From contig JABJHA010000008.1 of the NCBI GenBank assembly GCA_018662005.1, positions 112,291 through 176,290 on the forward strand: a DNA stretch of 64,000 nt, read 5' to 3'. The notes beneath the pieces are model-generated. The model was not told where the DNA came from. It saw nothing but the letters and a program-made list of their open reading frames with translations, and ran no database searches. The translations under genes and the position numbers were made by a program. Numbering within the stretch: the first letter of the stretch is position 1; the number at the start of each line of letters is the position of its first letter. Origin of the DNA: Rhodospirillaceae bacterium (GTDB lineage Bacteria; Pseudomonadota; Alphaproteobacteria; Rhodospirillales; JABHCV01). This document shows, piece after piece, positions 24,822-36,117 of the stretch.

Positions 24822-26083
24822 TGCCCTGTTCCGCGCACGACGTATTTAAAGCTGGTCAGTTGCTCAACACCTACGGGTCCGCGAGCGTGCAGTTTTCCCG
24901 TCGAAATACCAATTTCCGCACCCATGCCGAATTCCCCGCCGTCGGCGAACTGGGTCGAAGCGTTGACCATGACGATGGCGCTATCGACAGTATTCAGGAA
25001 AATTGCGGTGCTGTCCGCGTCTTCGGTGATGATGCAATCGGTGTGTTGTGAGCCGTGGTCGGCAATGTGACGGGCGGCAGCGTGGACATCATCAACAACC
25101 GCCACAGAAATGATCGAATCCAGGTATTCCGTATCCCAATCTTCCTCCGTGGCTGGGATGATTCGTTGATCGAGAGCCTGGGCCGCCTGATCGCCGCGAA
25201 TCTCGCACCCGGCCTGGCTTAAATCATCGACGATGCCGGCAAGCATGGTCGCCGCGGCAGAGCGTTCAATAAGCACGGTTTCTGCAGAACCGCAAATGCC
25301 GGTGCGGCGCATTTTAGCGTTGACGATGACATCACGGGCCATTTGCTCGTTGGCCGCAGCGTCGACATATATATGACAGATGCCTTCCAGGTGCTTGAAC
25401 ATGGGAATCCGGCTTTCTTCGGTAATCCGTTCAATCAGCGACTTGCCACCACGCGGAACAATGACATCGATAAATTCGGACAGTCGCAGCATTTCACCAA
25501 CCGCGGCGCGTTCGCGAGTCGGCACCAGTTGGATGGAAGCTTCAGGCAATCCCGCCGCCTTCAAGCCTTGCGCAAGCGAGGCCATGATCGCGCTCGCGGA
25601 ATGGAAACTTTCCGAGCCACCGCGCAGGATTACCGCGTTACCCGCCTTCAGGCACAAGGAACCGGCGTCCGCGGTGACGTTTGGCCGCGATTCGTAAATG
25701 ACCCCAATAACCCCGAGCGGTGTGCTGACCCGCTCGATCTTAAGTCCGTTCGGTCGATCCCACTCGCTTAAAGTGACGCCAACGGGATCAGGCAAATCGG
25801 CGATGGATTCAAGTCCAACGGCCATCGCTTCGATGCGCTCACCACTCAGAAGCAGACGATCAAGGAACGAACCTTTCAGACCTTTCTCCTCACCGGCTGC
25901 CATATCGAGGGCATTGGCTTCAAGAATGTCGGCGCTGTGATCGCGCAATGACTGGGCCGCCTGACGCAACGCCGTATTCTTGGCATCGGTGGAGGCAACC
26001 GCGAGTTCGGCGGCTGCGGCTTTGGCGGCTTGCCCCAAGTCCAGCATCAGGGCCGGAATATCGTTTGTTGCAAGTGTGCTCAT
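24809..26083 (-). CDS. proA: Gamma-glutamyl phosphate reductase
   Basis: A 424-residue aldehyde-dehydrogenase-fold enzyme. It has [41 protein letters not shown] and the catalytic Cys in [17 protein letters not shown], and it ends with [12 protein letters not shown]. It reduces gamma-glutamyl phosphate to the semialdehyde with NADPH in proline synthesis. It overlaps proB by 4 bp (ATGA), which couples translation of the two consecutive enzymes. Confidence 0.96.
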   Translation of the reverse strand: MSTLATNDIPALMLDLGQAAKAAAAELAVASTDAKNTALRQAAQSLRDHSADILEANALDMAAGEEKGLKGSFLDRLLLSGERIEAMAVGLESIADLPDPVGVTLSEWDRPNGLKIERVSTPLGVIGVIYESRPNVTADAGSLCLKAGNAVILRGGSESFHSASAIMASLAQGLKAAGLPEASIQLVPTRERAAVGEMLRLSEFIDVIVPRGGKSLIERITEESRIPMFKHLEGICHIYVDAAANEQMARDVIVNAKMRRTGICGSAETVLIERSAAATMLAGIVDDLSQAGCEIRGDQAAQALDQRIIPATEEDWDTEYLDSIISVAVVDDVHAAARHIADHGSQHTDCIITEDADSTAIFLNTVDSAIVMVNASTQFADGGEFGMGAEIGISTGKLHARGPVGVEQLTSFKYVVRGTGQCRP

Positions 26084-27210
26084 GACAACACCAGATCGTC
26101 CCTGTGGATCAGCTCATCTGCTCCACGGTAGCCCAGCAAGTCTTCAATTTCACTGCTTTTATGGCCAATCAGCAAGCGCGCCTCACCTGCCGAGTAAGCG
26201 ACAAGGCCGCGTGCGACTTCCCGGCCCGCGCCATCGACAACAATAACCGCGTCACCTTTATGAAAATCGCCTTCGGCGCCGGTGACACCGGCAGGCAACA
26301 GGCTTTTACCGCTTTCAAGGGCGCTTAACGCCCCGTCATCGACGATCAGTTTGCCTGACGGACTCAGGGTTCCGGCAATCCAGTGTTTTCGCGCCGTGCG
26401 TGGATTGGCCTTGGGGATAAACCAGGTGCAGGGCGCGCCGTCCTCGATCCGGGTGACCGAACCCAGTTCGTGCCCGTTGGCGATGACCATTCGGCAACCA
26501 GCCCCCATGGCGACTTTGGCGGCGGCCAGTTTTGTCACCATGCCACCGGTGCCGACACTGCTTTTTGACTGACCGGCCATGGCCTCTATTTCCGGGGTGA
26601 TTTCATGGACTTCAGGAACCACCGTGGCACTTTTGTCGCGGCTGGGATCGGCTGTGTACAGGCCATCCACATCGGAAAGCAGTATCAGCGTATCGGCGCT
26701 GACCATGGCGGCAACCCGCGCCCCCAAACGGTCATTGTCGCCAAGCCGGATTTCATCTGTGGCGACGGTGTCGTTTTCGTTGATCAGCGGCACCGCGCCT
26801 AGCCTTAAAAGCGTTTCCAGGGTATTGCGGGCATTGATGTAACGCCGCCTGTTCTCGCTGTCATCAAGCGTCATCAACACCTGCGCCACCGTCAGATCAT
26901 GACGGGCCAACTCTTCCTGATAGGCATGGGCAAGGCGGACCATGCCGGTCGCGGCTGCCGCCTGCTTCTCCTCAAGACGCAAATTACCATCGGTGAATTT
27001 CAGGTGTCTGCGACCGACTGCGATCGCCCCCGAAGAAACAATCACCACTTGCTGACCCCGGGCGTGCAGACGCGCCACGTCGTCGGCAAGGGCGGCAAGC
27101 CATTTGCGGTGAATGGTGCCATGTTCCTCGTCGACCAGCAGGGCCGAACCAATCTTGATAACGATCCGCTTGGCCGCGCTCAGGTCCATTGTTTGGCGAT
27201 GCGGGCTCAT
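26080..27210 (-). CDS. proB: Glutamate 5-kinase with PUA domain
   Basis: A 376-residue ProB. The amino acid kinase domain shows [58 protein letters not shown] and [18 protein letters not shown]-terminal PUA domain covers about residues 285-365. It phosphorylates glutamate, the first and feedback-regulated step of proline synthesis. It overlaps obgE and proA by 4 bp each, the standard obgE-proB-proA order of alphaproteobacteria. Confidence 0.96.
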   Translation of the reverse strand: MSPHRQTMDLSAAKRIVIKIGSALLVDEEHGTIHRKWLAALADDVARLHARGQQVVIVSSGAIAVGRRHLKFTDGNLRLEEKQAAAATGMVRLAHAYQEELARHDLTVAQVLMTLDDSENRRRYINARNTLETLLRLGAVPLINENDTVATDEIRLGDNDRLGARVAAMVSADTLILLSDVDGLYTADPSRDKSATVVPEVHEITPEIEAMAGQSKSSVGTGGMVTKLAAAKVAMGAGCRMVIANGHELGSVTRIEDGAPCTWFIPKANPRTARKHWIAGTLSPSGKLIVDDGALSALESGKSLLPAGVTGAEGDFHKGDAVIVVDGAGREVARGLVAYSAGEARLLIGHKSSEIEDLLGYRGADELIHRDDLVLS

Positions 27211-28238
27211 GGTTCATACACCTTGCGTTCTTCGATGACGTTATCGCCGCGTTCCTCGTGGATGACGGCATTCAGGGCGCGCAGCATCTCTTCAACGCCA
27301 AGCCCCGCAATACCGGAAAGCTTCATAACCTCCCCCGCCGATGCCTTTTGCAGGGCCGCATATTTTTCGGTGATGTCATCAGGGGTCAGGGCGTCACATT
27401 TATTGAGGGCGACAATTTCGACCTTATCCTTAAGAATGCCGCCGTAGGCCTCAAGTTCGCCACGAATGATCTTATAGGACTCGGCCACGTCATCCGCCGT
27501 GCCGTCAACCAGATGCAACAGCACCCCACAGCGTTCCACATGTCCCAAAAAGCGGGTGCCAAGCCCTGCCCCTTCATGGGCGCCTTCGATCAGGCCGGGG
27601 ATATCGGCGATCACAAATTCTTCCTCATCGACACCAACGACACCCAGATTCGGGTGCAGGGTGGTGAAGGGATAATCGGCAATTTTTGGGCGAGCCCGCG
27701 AAACAGCGGCCAGGAAGGTTGATTTACCGGCGTTAGGCAGGCCGACAAGGCCCGCATCGGCGATCAGTTTCAGGCGCAGCCAGACCCACATCTCCTGACC
27801 CGGCCAACCCGGATCATAGCGCCTGGGCGCCTGGTTGGTTGAGGTTTTAAAATGGGCATTGCCAAAGCCCCCGTCACCGCCATGGGCTAGCACCTGGCTC
27901 TGGCCGACCTCGGTAAAGTCCGCAAGGGTCCCCTCATTATCCTCATCCAGAATCTGGGTGCCGACGGGAACCTTGATGACCATGGTTTCGCCCTTCGGTC
28001 CGTCCCGGTTGGAACCCATACCGTGGATGCCGCGTTTGGCCTTGAAGTGCTGCTGGTAGCGAAAATCAATCAGGGTGTTCAGGCCATCGACGCATTCAAC
28101 AATGACATCGCCGCCACGCCCGCCGTGGCCACCATTGGGGCCGCCAAAAGGGATATTTTTCTCACGCCGAAAGCTGACGCAACCGTCACCGCCGGCGCCA
28201 CTTTTGATAAAGATTTTCGCTTCGTCGAGAAACTTCAT
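27207..28238 (-). CDS. obgE: Obg-family GTPase (ObgE/CgtA)
   Basis: A 343-residue Obg GTPase. The glycine-rich OBG fold occupies residues 1-158 ([20 protein letters not shown]). The G domain follows: [10 protein letters not shown] (G1), switch [22 protein letters not shown] (G4) and a G5 SGIAG region. It binds the 50S subunit and (p)ppGpp and is essential in most bacteria. No extended C-terminal domain is present. Downstream of rpmA in gene order, separated by a 38-bp tandem repeat and a terminator. Confidence 0.96.
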   Translation of the reverse strand: MKFLDEAKIFIKSGAGGDGCVSFRREKNIPFGGPNGGHGGRGGDVIVECVDGLNTLIDFRYQQHFKAKRGIHGMGSNRDGPKGETMVIKVPVGTQILDEDNEGTLADFTEVGQSQVLAHGGDGGFGNAHFKTSTNQAPRRYDPGWPGQEMWVWLRLKLIADAGLVGLPNAGKSTFLAAVSRARPKIADYPFTTLHPNLGVVGVDEEEFVIADIPGLIEGAHEGAGLGTRFLGHVERCGVLLHLVDGTADDVAESYKIIRGELEAYGGILKDKVEIVALNKCDALTPDDITEKYAALQKASAGEVMKLSGIAGLGVEEMLRALNAVIHEERGDNVIEERKVYEP

Positions 28239-28252
28239 TGGTGTCCATTTCT

Positions 28253-28356
28253 TCGGGCCATCTTTCGCTTCGCGGATGGACCTTGTTTTGTCGGGTCATC
28301 TTTCGCTTCGCGGATGGACCTTGTTTTGTCGGGCCATCTTTCGCTTCGCGGATGGG
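28253..28356. repeat. 38-bp tandem repeat between rpmA and obgE
   Basis: Two complete 38-bp units (28253-28290, 28291-28328) and a partial third (28329-28356) differ at one or two positions. Each contains CCATC, then CGC-TTC-GCG and GATGG, so each unit can fold into a small hairpin with a 3-base bulge. It lies between the rplU-rpmA terminator and the obgE start. Such short hairpin-bearing repeats are often dispersed elements. Confidence 0.9.
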
Positions 28357-28372
28357 CCTGTCCAGAATCAAA

Positions 28373-28398
28373 AAGGGGAATGGCTGACCATTCCCCTT
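28373..28398 (-). terminator. Intrinsic terminator of rplU-rpmA
   Basis: AAGGGGAATGG (28373-28383) and CCATTCCCCTT (28388-28398) form a perfect 11-bp stem with a 4-base loop. Read on the minus strand it is followed by a run of T, the classical arrangement, 31 bp after the rpmA stop. Confidence 0.85.
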
Positions 28399-28428
28399 AA
28401 ATTGATACGAGCGAATGGCCGAGTCCCG

Positions 28429-28689
28429 TTAACCTGCGGCTGGCTCCACACCGACAAAAACCTTGCCTTGGGCCTTGTGCTGGAATTTCACTTTGCCTTC
28501 GACCAATGCGAAGATGGTGTGATCCTTGCCGATGCCGACGTTGGCCCCGGGGTGCCACTTGGTGCCGCGCTGACGGATGATGATGTTACCGGGAATGACG
28601 GCTTCGCCACCGAATTTCTTGACGCCGAGACGACGGCCCGCTGTATCGCGGCCATTGCGGGAACTACCACCTGCTTTTTTATGTGCCAT
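28429..28689 (-). CDS. rpmA: 50S ribosomal protein L27
   Basis: An 86-residue L27. It begins [18 protein letters not shown] and continues [43 protein letters not shown]. The N-terminus begins directly with the mature-type AHKKAGGS, with no Firmicutes-like leader. It sits near the peptidyl transferase centre. It follows rplU by 6 bp and is followed by a strong terminator. Confidence 0.98.
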   Translation of the reverse strand: MAHKKAGGSSRNGRDTAGRRLGVKKFGGEAVIPGNIIIRQRGTKWHPGANVGIGKDHTIFALVEGKVKFQHKAQGKVFVGVEPAAG

Positions 28690-28695
28690 CTTAAC

Positions 28696-29232
28696 CTACT
28701 CCTTGGATTTCGCTTTAGCCGCGGCCTTGGGCTTTGCTTTTGCCTTTGTTTTGGCTGCGGGCTTGGCTTCAGTCTTGGCGGCGGCCTTCTTTGGTGCGGC
28801 CTTTTTAGGCGCTTCCTTCTTTGCTGCTGCCTTTTTTGGCGCTTCCTTGGCGTCGTCGGCCTTGGCTGCTTCTTTCTTCGGTGCAGCTTTCTTTGCTGCT
28901 GCCTTCGGCTTGGTGCCGGTAGCGCTGATACCGGTGATACGCAACACTGTCTGATGCTGACGATGACCAGCCTTGCGGCGATAGTTCTGGCGGCGCTTCT
29001 TCTTGAAGATGATAATCTTGTCGGCGCGGCCCTGCTCGATCACTTCGGCGAAAACGGCGGCCTTGCTCAGATCGCCTGCGGCGGTCTTGGCGGCCTTGCC
29101 CTGATCACCGATCATCAGCACATCATCAAGGGCGACGGTGGAACCTGCTTCGGCAATGAGTTTTTCAACAACGATGACGTCGTTTTCAGCAACTTTGTAC
29201 TGTTTTCCGCCGGTTTTAATAACTGCGTACAT
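28696..29232 (-). CDS. rplU: 50S ribosomal protein L21 with long Ala/Lys-rich C-terminal tail
   Basis: A 178-residue L21. The conserved part (residues 1-102) runs from [14 protein letters not shown] through [19 protein letters not shown]. It is followed by a tail of about 75 residues made of Ala, Lys and Pro repeats (KKAAPKKEA and similar). The start at 29232 matches the L21 N-terminus; a longer in-frame start would add 45 unrelated residues. Lysine-alanine tails on L21 occur in several alphaproteobacteria and resemble histone-H1-like segments; a role in RNA or DNA contact is possible but unproven. Confidence 0.95.
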   Translation of the reverse strand: MYAVIKTGGKQYKVAENDVIVVEKLIAEAGSTVALDDVLMIGDQGKAAKTAAGDLSKAAVFAEVIEQGRADKIIIFKKKRRQNYRRKAGHRQHQTVLRITGISATGTKPKAAAKKAAPKKEAAKADDAKEAPKKAAAKKEAPKKAAPKKAAAKTEAKPAAKTKAKAKPKAAAKAKSKE

Positions 29233-29283
29233 GACAATTCCAATAGTGGGGCACTCAGTACCCGTTTTATCAACAAGTTTTAA

Positions 29284-29310
29284 GGGCCCATCGCAGCTTT
29301 TGCGGGGCCC
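29284..29310 (-). promoter_or_regulatory. Leader hairpin upstream of rplU
   Basis: GGGCCC (29284-29289) pairs with GGGCCC (29305-29310), and inside it CGCA (29292-29295) pairs with TGCG (29301-29304) around a 5-base loop, with a 2-base bulge. It would sit in the 5' untranslated region of rplU-rpmA, about 50 bases before the start. A regulatory leader for L21 or an upstream terminator is possible; no strong T tract follows. Confidence 0.4.
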
Positions 29311-29402
29311 CTGAAATGGAGGCGGCAATATACCCGTAAAACCCCGGATGTCAACGCCATTTGGCAATAAATATCAGGCTTGAAACTGACGCCTGTAAAG
29401 GC

Positions 29403-29432
29403 CCGCCCGGCGCGTTTGTGCACGCCGGGCGG
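29403..29432 (-). terminator. Terminator-like hairpin after the NMT1-type binding protein gene
   Basis: CCGCCCGGCG (29403-29412) and CGCCGGGCGG (29423-29432) form a perfect 10-bp G+C-rich stem with a 10-base loop, about 20 bp after the stop of the last gene of the leftward pyrimidine operon. The T tract is poor. Confidence 0.6.
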
Positions 29433-29451
29433 AATTGCTCGAAAGTTTCCC

Positions 29452-30444
29452 TTACATGCCCATGGCTTTATCGATAACCGCGTGCGACCAGGCGCCAACC
29501 GGTTTTTTGGATATCACCGGATCAGAACCACCACCCATCAGGGTTGCGACGGTGCGCTCGTAAGCCGCCGGGTCAAGTTTACCGTTGGAACCGGCTGTCA
29601 GCTTGTTGATTTCACCCATCATCCGAATCTGGTGTTTTTCAGTCTGGGCGCCGGTGGAGTCGTTCTCCAAAACGATCATCGCCGCTTCTTTCTGGTTGCT
29701 GCGCGCCCAGTCCCAGCCTTTCATACTGGCTTTGACGAAACGCGCCATCTTGTCCACGAAGGCTGGGTTTTTCAGGTTCTTTTCAAGAACATACAGACCA
29801 TCTTCCAGGGTCGAGACGCCCTGGTCTTCATATTTAAAGACGACCAGTTCATCAGCGCCCAGGCCAGCATCAATGACCTGCCAGTATTCGTTATAGGTCA
29901 TGGTGGAGACGCAATCGGCCTGTTTTTGCAAAATTGGGTCAACGTTGAAGCCCTGCTTCAAGACCTTGACGCCGCTGTCGCCGCCCTTGGTCGAAATGCC
30001 CAATTTCGACATCCAGCTTAAGAACGGATACTCATTGCCATAGAACCAGACGCCAAGGGTGCGGCCGGGGAAATCTTTGGGTGATTTGATACCCGAATCC
30101 TTGCGACAGGTCAGCATCATGCCCGAACGTTTGAAGGGTTGGGCGATGTTGACCAGGGCCACGCCTTTTTCGCGTGACGCCAGGGCCGAAGGCATCCAGT
30201 CGATAATCACATCGGCGGCGCCACCGGCGATCACTTGCGGCGGGGCGACATCGGGTCCGCCCGGATTAATGGTCACGTCGAGACCGGCGTCACTGTAAAA
30301 ACCCTTGTCCTTGGCCACGTAATACCCGGCGAATTGCGCCTGGGTGACCCATTTCAATTGCAAGGTAACAGCATCGGCGGCCATGGCGGTCGTTGCCGCA
30401 AAACCCACAGCCAATGCGCTGAGCATCGGAATTATTCGTTTCAT
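29452..30444 (-). CDS. NMT1/THI5-type ABC transporter substrate-binding protein (probable pyrimidine uptake)
   Basis: A 330-residue periplasmic binding protein. The signal peptide covers residues 1-22 (cleavage after AMA). The mature protein has LKWVTQAQFAGYYVAKDKGFY, VAPPQVIAGGAADVIIDWM and TLGVWFYGNEYPF, as in the NMT1/THI5-like family that binds pyrimidine-like compounds. It is the last gene of a leftward operon with two permeases, an ATPase, a dihydropyrimidinase and a carbamoylase, so the cargo is probably a pyrimidine, dihydropyrimidine or ureido compound. The ligand is inferred from context. Confidence 0.85.
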   Translation of the reverse strand: MKRIIPMLSALAVGFAATTAMAADAVTLQLKWVTQAQFAGYYVAKDKGFYSDAGLDVTINPGGPDVAPPQVIAGGAADVIIDWMPSALASREKGVALVNIAQPFKRSGMMLTCRKDSGIKSPKDFPGRTLGVWFYGNEYPFLSWMSKLGISTKGGDSGVKVLKQGFNVDPILQKQADCVSTMTYNEYWQVIDAGLGADELVVFKYEDQGVSTLEDGLYVLEKNLKNPAFVDKMARFVKASMKGWDWARSNQKEAAMIVLENDSTGAQTEKHQIRMMGEINKLTAGSNGKLDPAAYERTVATLMGGGSDPVISKKPVGAWSHAVIDKAMGM

Positions 30445-30492
30445 GTTTTCTCTCCCTAGTATTGATGTATTTTCTTTATTTTATCCCGCCTA

Positions 30493-31626
30493 TCAATGCT
30501 TCCTGCGATAGGACGGATGCCAAAATGTGACAGCCCGTTCACTTAAAGCCATAACACCATAAAACGCCGAACCGGCCACGGCGGCAATAAAAATCTCCGC
30601 CCAGACCATATCCACGTTCATTCTCCCCACTTCCGTTGAAATGCGGAAACCCATGCCGACAATCGGTGTGCCGAAGAACTCGGCGACGATAGCGCCAATC
30701 AGCGCCAGTGTAGAATTAATTTTCAAAGCGTTGAAGATAAACGGCATCGCCGCCGGTAGCCGCAGCTTGATTAATGTTTGCCAATAACTTGACCCGTAGG
30801 AGCGCATTAATTCGAGTTCGAGGGAACCGGCGGCGGCAAGTCCGCTGGCCGTGTTCACCAGCATCGGAAAGAATGTCATAATAACCACGACGGCAGCCTT
30901 CGATTGCCAGTCAAATCCGAACCACATGACCATGATGGGGGCGACCCCGACAATGGGCAGGGAACTGACCATGTTTCCAAGGGGCATCAAACCGCGCTTC
31001 AGGAACGGCACCCGGTCAATCAATATGGCGATGATGAACCCGGCCCCGCAGCCCATGGCGAACCCGCTGATCACCGCCTTCATGAAAGTTTGCACGAAAT
31101 CATCCCACAGAATGTCGGGGGAGCCTATCAACCGGATAAATATGGCGCTGGGTGGCGGCAGCAAAACTGTTGGCACGCCGAACCCCTGACAACCCATTTC
31201 CCACAGGAACAGCAGCCACAGGCCAAAGGTCGCAGGAACAATAAAGCCTGTTAGTCGCATACGTTTTTTATCCAGCGAGCGATAGCTGGCGACTTCCGCC
31301 AGACCGCGCCAGGTCAAAGCCCAAAGGGCAAAGATAAAGAACCAGAAGCCCCAACTGGCCTCTCCGGCGACACCGTTGTCAGATAAATTGATGGCCACCA
31401 AAGCGCCCATAAAGACGGCCGTCAAAACGCCGAAAGCCGGAACAATGCCGTGCACGCCCCTGGATGCGACAACTGCGCCAATGAGCGCCGCGCAAACAAG
31501 GCTGGCAAGGCCAATGGGACGGTCGCTCCAGGCTAAAGGATTTTCGCCGCCAGCAAGTGGCAGAGCGACGGCCAGCACGGCAAAGGCCAGCGCCGCCAAA
31601 CCAAAGCCGTCGCGATTGCCGATCAT
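30493..31626 (-). CDS. ABC transporter permease with extra N-terminal membrane region
   Basis: A 377-residue BPD_transp_1 permease of the SsuC/TauC type. The transport domain covers about residues 140-370, with the EAA-like loop GSLELELMRSYGSSYWQTLIKLRLPAAMPF. The first 110 or so residues add about four more hydrophobic segments not usual in this family, whose members are near 250-300 residues. The gene overlaps the second permease by 4 bp. It is the inner-membrane component of the NMT1-type importer. Confidence 0.88.
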   Translation of the reverse strand: MIGNRDGFGLAALAFAVLAVALPLAGGENPLAWSDRPIGLASLVCAALIGAVVASRGVHGIVPAFGVLTAVFMGALVAINLSDNGVAGEASWGFWFFIFALWALTWRGLAEVASYRSLDKKRMRLTGFIVPATFGLWLLFLWEMGCQGFGVPTVLLPPPSAIFIRLIGSPDILWDDFVQTFMKAVISGFAMGCGAGFIIAILIDRVPFLKRGLMPLGNMVSSLPIVGVAPIMVMWFGFDWQSKAAVVVIMTFFPMLVNTASGLAAAGSLELELMRSYGSSYWQTLIKLRLPAAMPFIFNALKINSTLALIGAIVAEFFGTPIVGMGFRISTEVGRMNVDMVWAEIFIAAVAGSAFYGVMALSERAVTFWHPSYRRKH

Positions 31627-32546
31627 CGGGCCATCCCCATTTTTTTAAGAACGACACGCTCAATAACGCCGATCGTATACACCAGCAACCCGGCCAAAAT
31701 GGCGGCTGTCACCAAAGCTGACCAGATCTGGATGGTTTGACCATAATATGATCCGGCCAAAAGTCTGGCCCCAAGCCCGGCCTGTGCGCCGGTCGGTAAC
31801 TCGCCGACAATGGCCCCGACCAGCGAGATGGCGATAGCCACTTTCAGGCTGGTGAACAGATACGGTAGCGAGGCCGGCCAGCGCAGCATCCAGAAAGTCT
31901 GCCACGAACTGGCGCTATAGGTACGCATCAAGTCCATCTCCAGTACACCGGGCGAGCGCAAACCCTTGACCATGCTGATGGTGATGGGGAAAAAACAAAG
32001 GTACGTGGAAATAATCGCCTTGGGGACAAGCCCCTTTAAGCCGATGGCTCCCAGGACGACGATAATCATCGGGGCGATGGCCAAAATGGGAATGGTTTGC
32101 GAAGAAATCACCCATGGCATCAGGCTTTTTTCCAAAGTTCGGTTATGGACGATGCCGACAGCCAGCAAGACGCCAAGAATGCCGCCGATGGCAAAACCCA
32201 GCAAGGTCGAAGACAGGGTTACCCACGAGTGATAGATCAGACTGCGCTTGGAGGTGATGTTCTTTTGCACGATGGTTTTGTTCATTTCCGCCAGCACCTG
32301 ATGGGGGGCTGGCAGGATTGGGCGTTTCTGGGCCATGGTCGCGCGCACCAGATCACCGGCTGACCAGTCAATTTTGTTCTTCTCAAAACGGTCGATTTCC
32401 CAGGTCGAATTCATCCACACAGCGCCGCAGTACCAGATGGCGATGAACACCATAAGAACGACGCTGACCGGGCCGACCTGCCCGGCCATGAGGATGGCCA
32501 GCAGCGAAGGTCTTCTCGGTTTCAGGGTGGCGCTATCAGTCGTCAT
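31623..32546 (-). CDS. ABC transporter permease (NMT1-type importer)
   Basis: A 307-residue permease. One N-terminal membrane segment (about residues 18-40) precedes a soluble insert of some 60 residues with a KRPILPAPHQVL stretch. Five more segments follow, with an EAA-type loop GVLEMDLMRTYSASSWQTFWMLRWPASLPY. I chose the ATG at 32546, which has AGGG seven bases upstream and overlaps the ATPase gene by 11 bp; a longer frame reaching 32693 would lie inside the ATPase gene. It pairs with the other permease gene as a heterodimer. Confidence 0.88.
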   Translation of the reverse strand: MTTDSATLKPRRPSLLAILMAGQVGPVSVVLMVFIAIWYCGAVWMNSTWEIDRFEKNKIDWSAGDLVRATMAQKRPILPAPHQVLAEMNKTIVQKNITSKRSLIYHSWVTLSSTLLGFAIGGILGVLLAVGIVHNRTLEKSLMPWVISSQTIPILAIAPMIIVVLGAIGLKGLVPKAIISTYLCFFPITISMVKGLRSPGVLEMDLMRTYSASSWQTFWMLRWPASLPYLFTSLKVAIAISLVGAIVGELPTGAQAGLGARLLAGSYYGQTIQIWSALVTAAILAGLLVYTIGVIERVVLKKMGMAR

Positions 32547-33357
32547 CACCATGCCCTGCCCGAAGACCTTCGCGAACCCTGTGCGCGATTTCGACGAATT
32601 CCGGCGTTTCCCGAATGTCGAGGGTTCTATCCGGGGGGAAATTGCACTCGATGATATCGATAATGCGCCCCGGACGTGGTGACATGACGACAATCTTTGT
32701 CGACAAAAAGACCGCTTCTGGGATGGAGTGAGTAACGAAGACGACAGTTTTTTCGGTTTGATGCCACAGACTTAAAAGCTGTTCGTTCAAATGATCCCGG
32801 ACGATTTCATCCAACGCCCCGAACGGTTCGTCCATCAATAATAATTCAGGGTCAACACAAAGGGCCCGGGCAATCGAGGCTCGTTGTTGCATACCGCCTG
32901 ATAACTGCCATGGATACTTGTTCTCGAACCCGGCAAGATTGACCAGTTCAAGATACTTTTTGGCTCGCTCGCGGCGCTCGGCCTTGTCCACCCCCATCAC
33001 TTCCAATGGCAAGGTGACGTTGCGATCGATGGTTCGCCAGGGATAAAGGGCCGGGGCCTGAAACACATAACCATATGCCCGCGCCGTGCGGGCTTCGTGG
33101 GCTGAAACGCCATTGACCAGAATCGAGCCGTCCGTCGGTTGTTCCAGGTCGGCGATGACCCGAAGCAGCGTCGTCTTACCACAGCCGGAAGGGCCGATGA
33201 AGGAGACGAACTCGCCGTGATTGACCTTCAGATTAATATCGGCCAGCGCGAAAACCGGACCGTCGGCCGTTTGGAAGGTCAGATTAAGGTTTTCGGTTTC
33301 CACGACACGGCGAGGGGTGCTGGCGCCATCGCTTGCTGTTGGTTCTACCTCGGCCAC
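32536..33357 (-). CDS. ABC transporter ATP-binding protein (NMT1-type importer)
   Basis: A 273-residue nucleotide-binding subunit. It has Walker A GPSGCGKTT, Q-loop VFQAPALYPW, signature LSGGMQQRASIARAL, Walker B LLLMDEPFGALD and H-loop VTHSIPEA. It belongs to the nitrate/sulfonate/taurine subfamily. It powers the two permeases encoded just downstream. It starts 20 bp after the dihydropyrimidinase stop, in one transcription unit under the RutR box at 36118-36133. Confidence 0.93.
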   Translation of the reverse strand: MAEVEPTASDGASTPRRVVETENLNLTFQTADGPVFALADINLKVNHGEFVSFIGPSGCGKTTLLRVIADLEQPTDGSILVNGVSAHEARTARAYGYVFQAPALYPWRTIDRNVTLPLEVMGVDKAERRERAKKYLELVNLAGFENKYPWQLSGGMQQRASIARALCVDPELLLMDEPFGALDEIVRDHLNEQLLSLWHQTEKTVVFVTHSIPEAVFLSTKIVVMSPRPGRIIDIIECNFPPDRTLDIRETPEFVEIAHRVREGLRAGHGDDD

Positions 33358-33377
33358 GTGCCCCCCCTCCCTTGTAT

Positions 33378-34841
<1,464 letters not shown>

Positions 34842-36092
34842 TCAAGAATTCACATGCCCGGCTTTATCCAGAATGGCCCGCAGCAGGACATCGCCACCGG
34901 CGGTAATCCATTCCGGTTTGGCGTCTTCGACCTCGTTGTGGCTGATGCCGTCAATGCAGGGCACAAAGACCATCGATGTCGGTGCGACCTGGGCCATATA
35001 ACAGGCGTCATGGCCGGCACCAGCGACGATATCGCGGAACGAATAGCCGCAATCTTCGGCCCCCTGACGCACCGAATCGACACAACCCTTATCAAACGGT
35101 ACCGGCGCATAATAGAAAATCTGCTCAAGCTCAGTTGTCAGACCGATATCATCGGCTATTTTGGCAATTCCCTCGCGAATTGCCTTGTCCATACCGGCCA
35201 GTACATCATCATTGGGATGGCGAATATCTATGGTCACAAACGTGCGCCCGGGGATGACATTTCGCGAGCTTGGAAAAACATTCAGCATACCGACGGTGGC
35301 GCAGGCGACCGGGGCATTATCCAGGCCCACCTTATTGACCAGTTCAACAACCCGTGCGGCGCCCAGCAAGGCGTCTTTGCGGATGGGCATGGGAGTTGGC
35401 CCGGCGTGGGATTCGACGCCGGTCAGGGTCAGTTCATACCAGCGCTGGCCCTGGGCATCGGTGACCACGCCAATGGTTACATCTTCATCCTCAAGGATCG
35501 GGCCCTGTTCGATATGAACTTCAAAAAAAGCGTGAACGTCGCGACCACCGACTTCATCCTCACCGGCGTAGCCGATGCGCTCAAGCTCCTCGCCCATGGT
35601 CTTGCCGTCTTCGTCGGCGCGGCTGAGACCGTATTCAAGATCATAAACACCGGCAAAAACGCCTGAGGCAACCATTGCCGGGGCGAAGCGCGAGCCCTCT
35701 TCGTTGGTCCACACAGCGGCTTCGACAGGATGTTCGGTCTCATAACCCAAATCGTTGAGGGAGCGAATAACCTCGAGCCCCGACAACACACCATAAACGC
35801 CATCAAAGCGTCCACCGGTCGGCTGGGTGTCCAGATGTGATCCTGTCATCACCGGGGGCAGGTCGTTGTTGCGACCGGGCCTACGGGCAAAAATATTGCC
35901 CATCTTGTCAACCCGTATGGTGCAGCCCGCGTCCTTGCACCACTTGACGAACAGGTCGCGGCTTTGACGATCAAGGTCGGTTAAGGCCAACCGGCAACAG
36001 CCGCCTTTTTCCGTCGCCCCGATCTTGGCCATTTCCATCAGGCTGTCCCAAAGACGTTGCCCATCAATACGCAAGTTTTTATTGTCTGACAT
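34842..36092 (-). CDS. N-carbamoyl-beta-alanine amidohydrolase-type Zn-dependent hydrolase
   Basis: A 416-residue M20-family amidase of the hydantoinase/carbamoylase type. Zn ligands and dimer residues appear in TGSHLDTQPTGGRFDGVYGVLSGLEVI, WTNEEGSRFAPAM, FEVHIEQGPILE and GAGHDACYMAQVAPTSMVFVPCIDGISHNE. It converts N-carbamoyl-beta-alanine to beta-alanine, CO2 and ammonia, the last step of the pathway. I chose the ATG at 36092; a longer frame to 36161 would run through the RutR box. It heads the leftward six-gene operon. Confidence 0.92.
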   Translation of the reverse strand: MSDNKNLRIDGQRLWDSLMEMAKIGATEKGGCCRLALTDLDRQSRDLFVKWCKDAGCTIRVDKMGNIFARRPGRNNDLPPVMTGSHLDTQPTGGRFDGVYGVLSGLEVIRSLNDLGYETEHPVEAAVWTNEEGSRFAPAMVASGVFAGVYDLEYGLSRADEDGKTMGEELERIGYAGEDEVGGRDVHAFFEVHIEQGPILEDEDVTIGVVTDAQGQRWYELTLTGVESHAGPTPMPIRKDALLGAARVVELVNKVGLDNAPVACATVGMLNVFPSSRNVIPGRTFVTIDIRHPNDDVLAGMDKAIREGIAKIADDIGLTTELEQIFYYAPVPFDKGCVDSVRQGAEDCGYSFRDIVAGAGHDACYMAQVAPTSMVFVPCIDGISHNEVEDAKPEWITAGGDVLLRAILDKAGHVNS

Positions 36093-36117
36093 ACCCGGCT
36101 CCCTGCACGAAATAAAA

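Noticed and set aside
28253..28356. Reading the 38-bp repeats as a short CRISPR array
   Set aside because: The units are directly contiguous with no variable spacers, and there are no cas genes in the window.
28075..29283. A 402-codon plus-strand frame with Cys/Leu/Phe-rich sequence
   Set aside because: It lies opposite rpmA and rplU; the hydrophobic runs are the antisense of the Ala/Lys tail of L21.
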